This document shows positions 62,741-64,000 of a DNA stretch of 64,000 bases, piece after piece. The notes under the pieces were generated by a model. That model was not told where the DNA came from. It saw only the letters and a program-made list of their open reading frames with translations, and did no database searches. The position numbers and the translations under genes are program-made. The stretch lies in contig CANKBS010000008.1 of assembly GCA_947480015.1 (NCBI GenBank), positions 1 through 64,000 on the forward strand, in the 5' to 3' direction. The first letter of the stretch is position 1; every line of letters begins with the position of its first letter. The DNA comes from Sphingobacteriaceae bacterium (lineage in GTDB: Bacteria; Bacteroidota; Bacteroidia; B-17B0; Aurantibacillaceae).

Positions 62741-64000
62741 GTTATAACCCCACTTTCTGTTTCAAGATGTAAAAAATACAAGCCATTCAACCAGGCTGAA
62801 CTATTAAGATCAAAGTCTGTTTCATTCACAAGTTTCTCAAACATGACTTGCCCCAGTGCATTGGTTAAACTCAGTTTTTTTATCTTTAACTGAGACCGGA
62901 TCTGAACCTGCTCATTAAAAGGGTTGGGGAAGATCTTTACGCTTGTCTCGAGAGTCATTTCGTTAATGCCCGTCAATAAATAAACAACAGTATCACATCT
63001 TGCATCATTGGCAATTTCAATGTCATTGCTTTCATTTGGAATGCTTGTTAGATTTGGAGTTGGATTAAAACCAGTGTTGAGTTCAAAATCACCTGTATTC
63101 ACTTGCACAGTAGCCCCGGGTAATATTTGAGTGGTATACCTTTTATGAAAAAGGGAATAACACCACATGAATTTTGAATAATAATTTAAATAAAAATTAT
63201 GAATGGTATCGGTTCCGAAATTTTTTACGGTCACATTCATATTTATTGTGCCGCCATACTGATTGTTATAAAACGACGAATAGGTGGTACTTAAAACACT
63301 CGAGTTAATTATACCAATGTCTGACTTCGATTGAAAGCCACCGGAAACAGGAAATTGATAATATCCTGTAAAAGACATCTCAGGATTGGGTGTACTCCAA
63401 CCTCTGGTTATTACGTTTAATTTGTTTTTATTATCCAAAACAATGCCTGAAGGACTAATGTTTTTGTAGGATACACTTGATTGATACAATAAATTAAAAT
63501 TAAGATCGTAAATTTTATAAAATAAATTATCCGGACTAACCGAATTTCCTACTGTAAATATGGAATCGTTTCGTAGGTCATAATCACTCACTGTAAATCC
63601 TGAATTAGTAATTAAACTCAAATTTGAAGTGTAACTTTCGAGTTGCCCTTGAGCGTTCTTAGCAATAAAAACACTCCCGACAGTTGGTAGAATTTTACGT
63701 ATTGGGTACACACAGGCCTGCTGATTAACAAGCACTCCGCTTGTTGTTATTTCAACATTAGTTAACTGGTTGTTCATTGTTCCACTAATCAGTAAATGTC
63801 CGTTTGGAAGTTCATCAATAAAACTAAGACTGATCATACTCGCACTTTGTTGTGATAATAACTGTCCGGTTTTCGACTAATGATACAGATCTGTATAACC
63901 GATACCATAAAAAGAACTATCCGAAACACAAACTAAATCCTGCATTCCAGCCACAGTATCTTGAAATAGGGTAGTTCCTAAGGTGTCGAATTTCGTCAGG
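62719..64000 (-). pseudogene. T9SS type A protein gene with in-frame amber codon
   Basis: From an ATG at 63837 a 372-residue frame ends with a type A sorting domain (KIFPNPFNEQVQI, LGQVMFEKL, LNGLYFLHLE). Upstream the same frame is coding-like with no start: 13 codons to a TAG at 63879-63877, and 40 further open codons to the window edge, reading KFDTLGTT...LVCVSDSSFYGIGY. These look like the N-terminal part of the same beta-rich secreted protein, so the gene probably extends out of the window and is broken by one stop codon. Alternatives are a sequencing error or a downstream ATG start. Body repeats resemble beta-propeller strands; no signal peptide is visible here. Confidence 0.7.

Overview
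The window is an AT-rich chromosomal segment of a member of the Bacteroidota. It carries seven proteins with type IX secretion (T9SS) C-terminal sorting domains, GWxTD, YfhO, HTTM and choice-of-anchor-B families, a fused alpha/beta 2-oxo acid dehydrogenase E1, and promoters of the Bacteroidota form TTTG-N20-TAnnTTTG. Genes lack obvious Shine-Dalgarno sequences. Several secreted proteins and core genes (recR, clpB, accA, efp, ligA, rarA, trxA) suggest a free-living, probably gliding or surface-active, Flavobacteriales- or Sphingobacteriales-like organism. The exact order cannot be fixed from the sequence alone. No phage, insertion sequence, CRISPR array or rRNA operon is visible, and there is one tRNA (Ser-TGA).

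Layout: 1-1.9 kb holds the 3' end of a repeat-rich T9SS adhesin-like gene, a small ORF and tRNA-Ser. 1.9-6 kb has a GWxTD protein with a GT2 glycosyltransferase, then a convergent sodium:solute symporter. 6.3-11.6 kb has recR, clpB and an ABC exporter. 11.6-15.9 kb is a minus-strand set of urea-transporter/M23-peptidase fusion, TPR protein and TPR/beta-barrel outer-membrane protein. 16.3-21 kb is a tight VOC / PLP decarboxylase / ATP-grasp operon. 21-30.4 kb has a membrane acyltransferase-like protein, a TPR protein made of two copies of the unit seen at 13 kb, T9SS cargo, a BamA/Omp85-like protein and a 3-hydroxyacyl-CoA dehydrogenase. 30.5-38.4 kb has an HTTM protein overlapping a methyltransferase, fRMsr-ligA, an MBL hydrolase, and a lipoprotein operon of MbnP-like protein, di-haem MauG/MbnH-like peroxidase and a small lipoprotein. 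38.7-40.3 kb is accA-efp.

40.3-41.7 kb is a 1.4-kb repeat-bearing gene-poor stretch. It is followed by two large secreted proteins (41.7-47.7 kb), a duplicated inverted-repeat element, msrA, rarA, a DUF4468-like protein, the fused E1 dehydrogenase, an M43 metalloprotease, trxA and a YfhO protein. The window ends with a three-gene nucleotide-sugar operon (WlbB/WbpD, WlbA/WbpB and WbpA-like) for a 2,3-diacetamido-uronic acid and a T9SS protein gene that has an in-frame amber codon near the window edge.

The least-described assemblies are the urea-transporter/M23/TPR/barrel set, the VOC/decarboxylase/ATP-grasp operon and the MbnP/MbnH-like pair. The MbnP/MbnH chemistry has a precedent outside this organism. 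For the other two the joint function is inference only.
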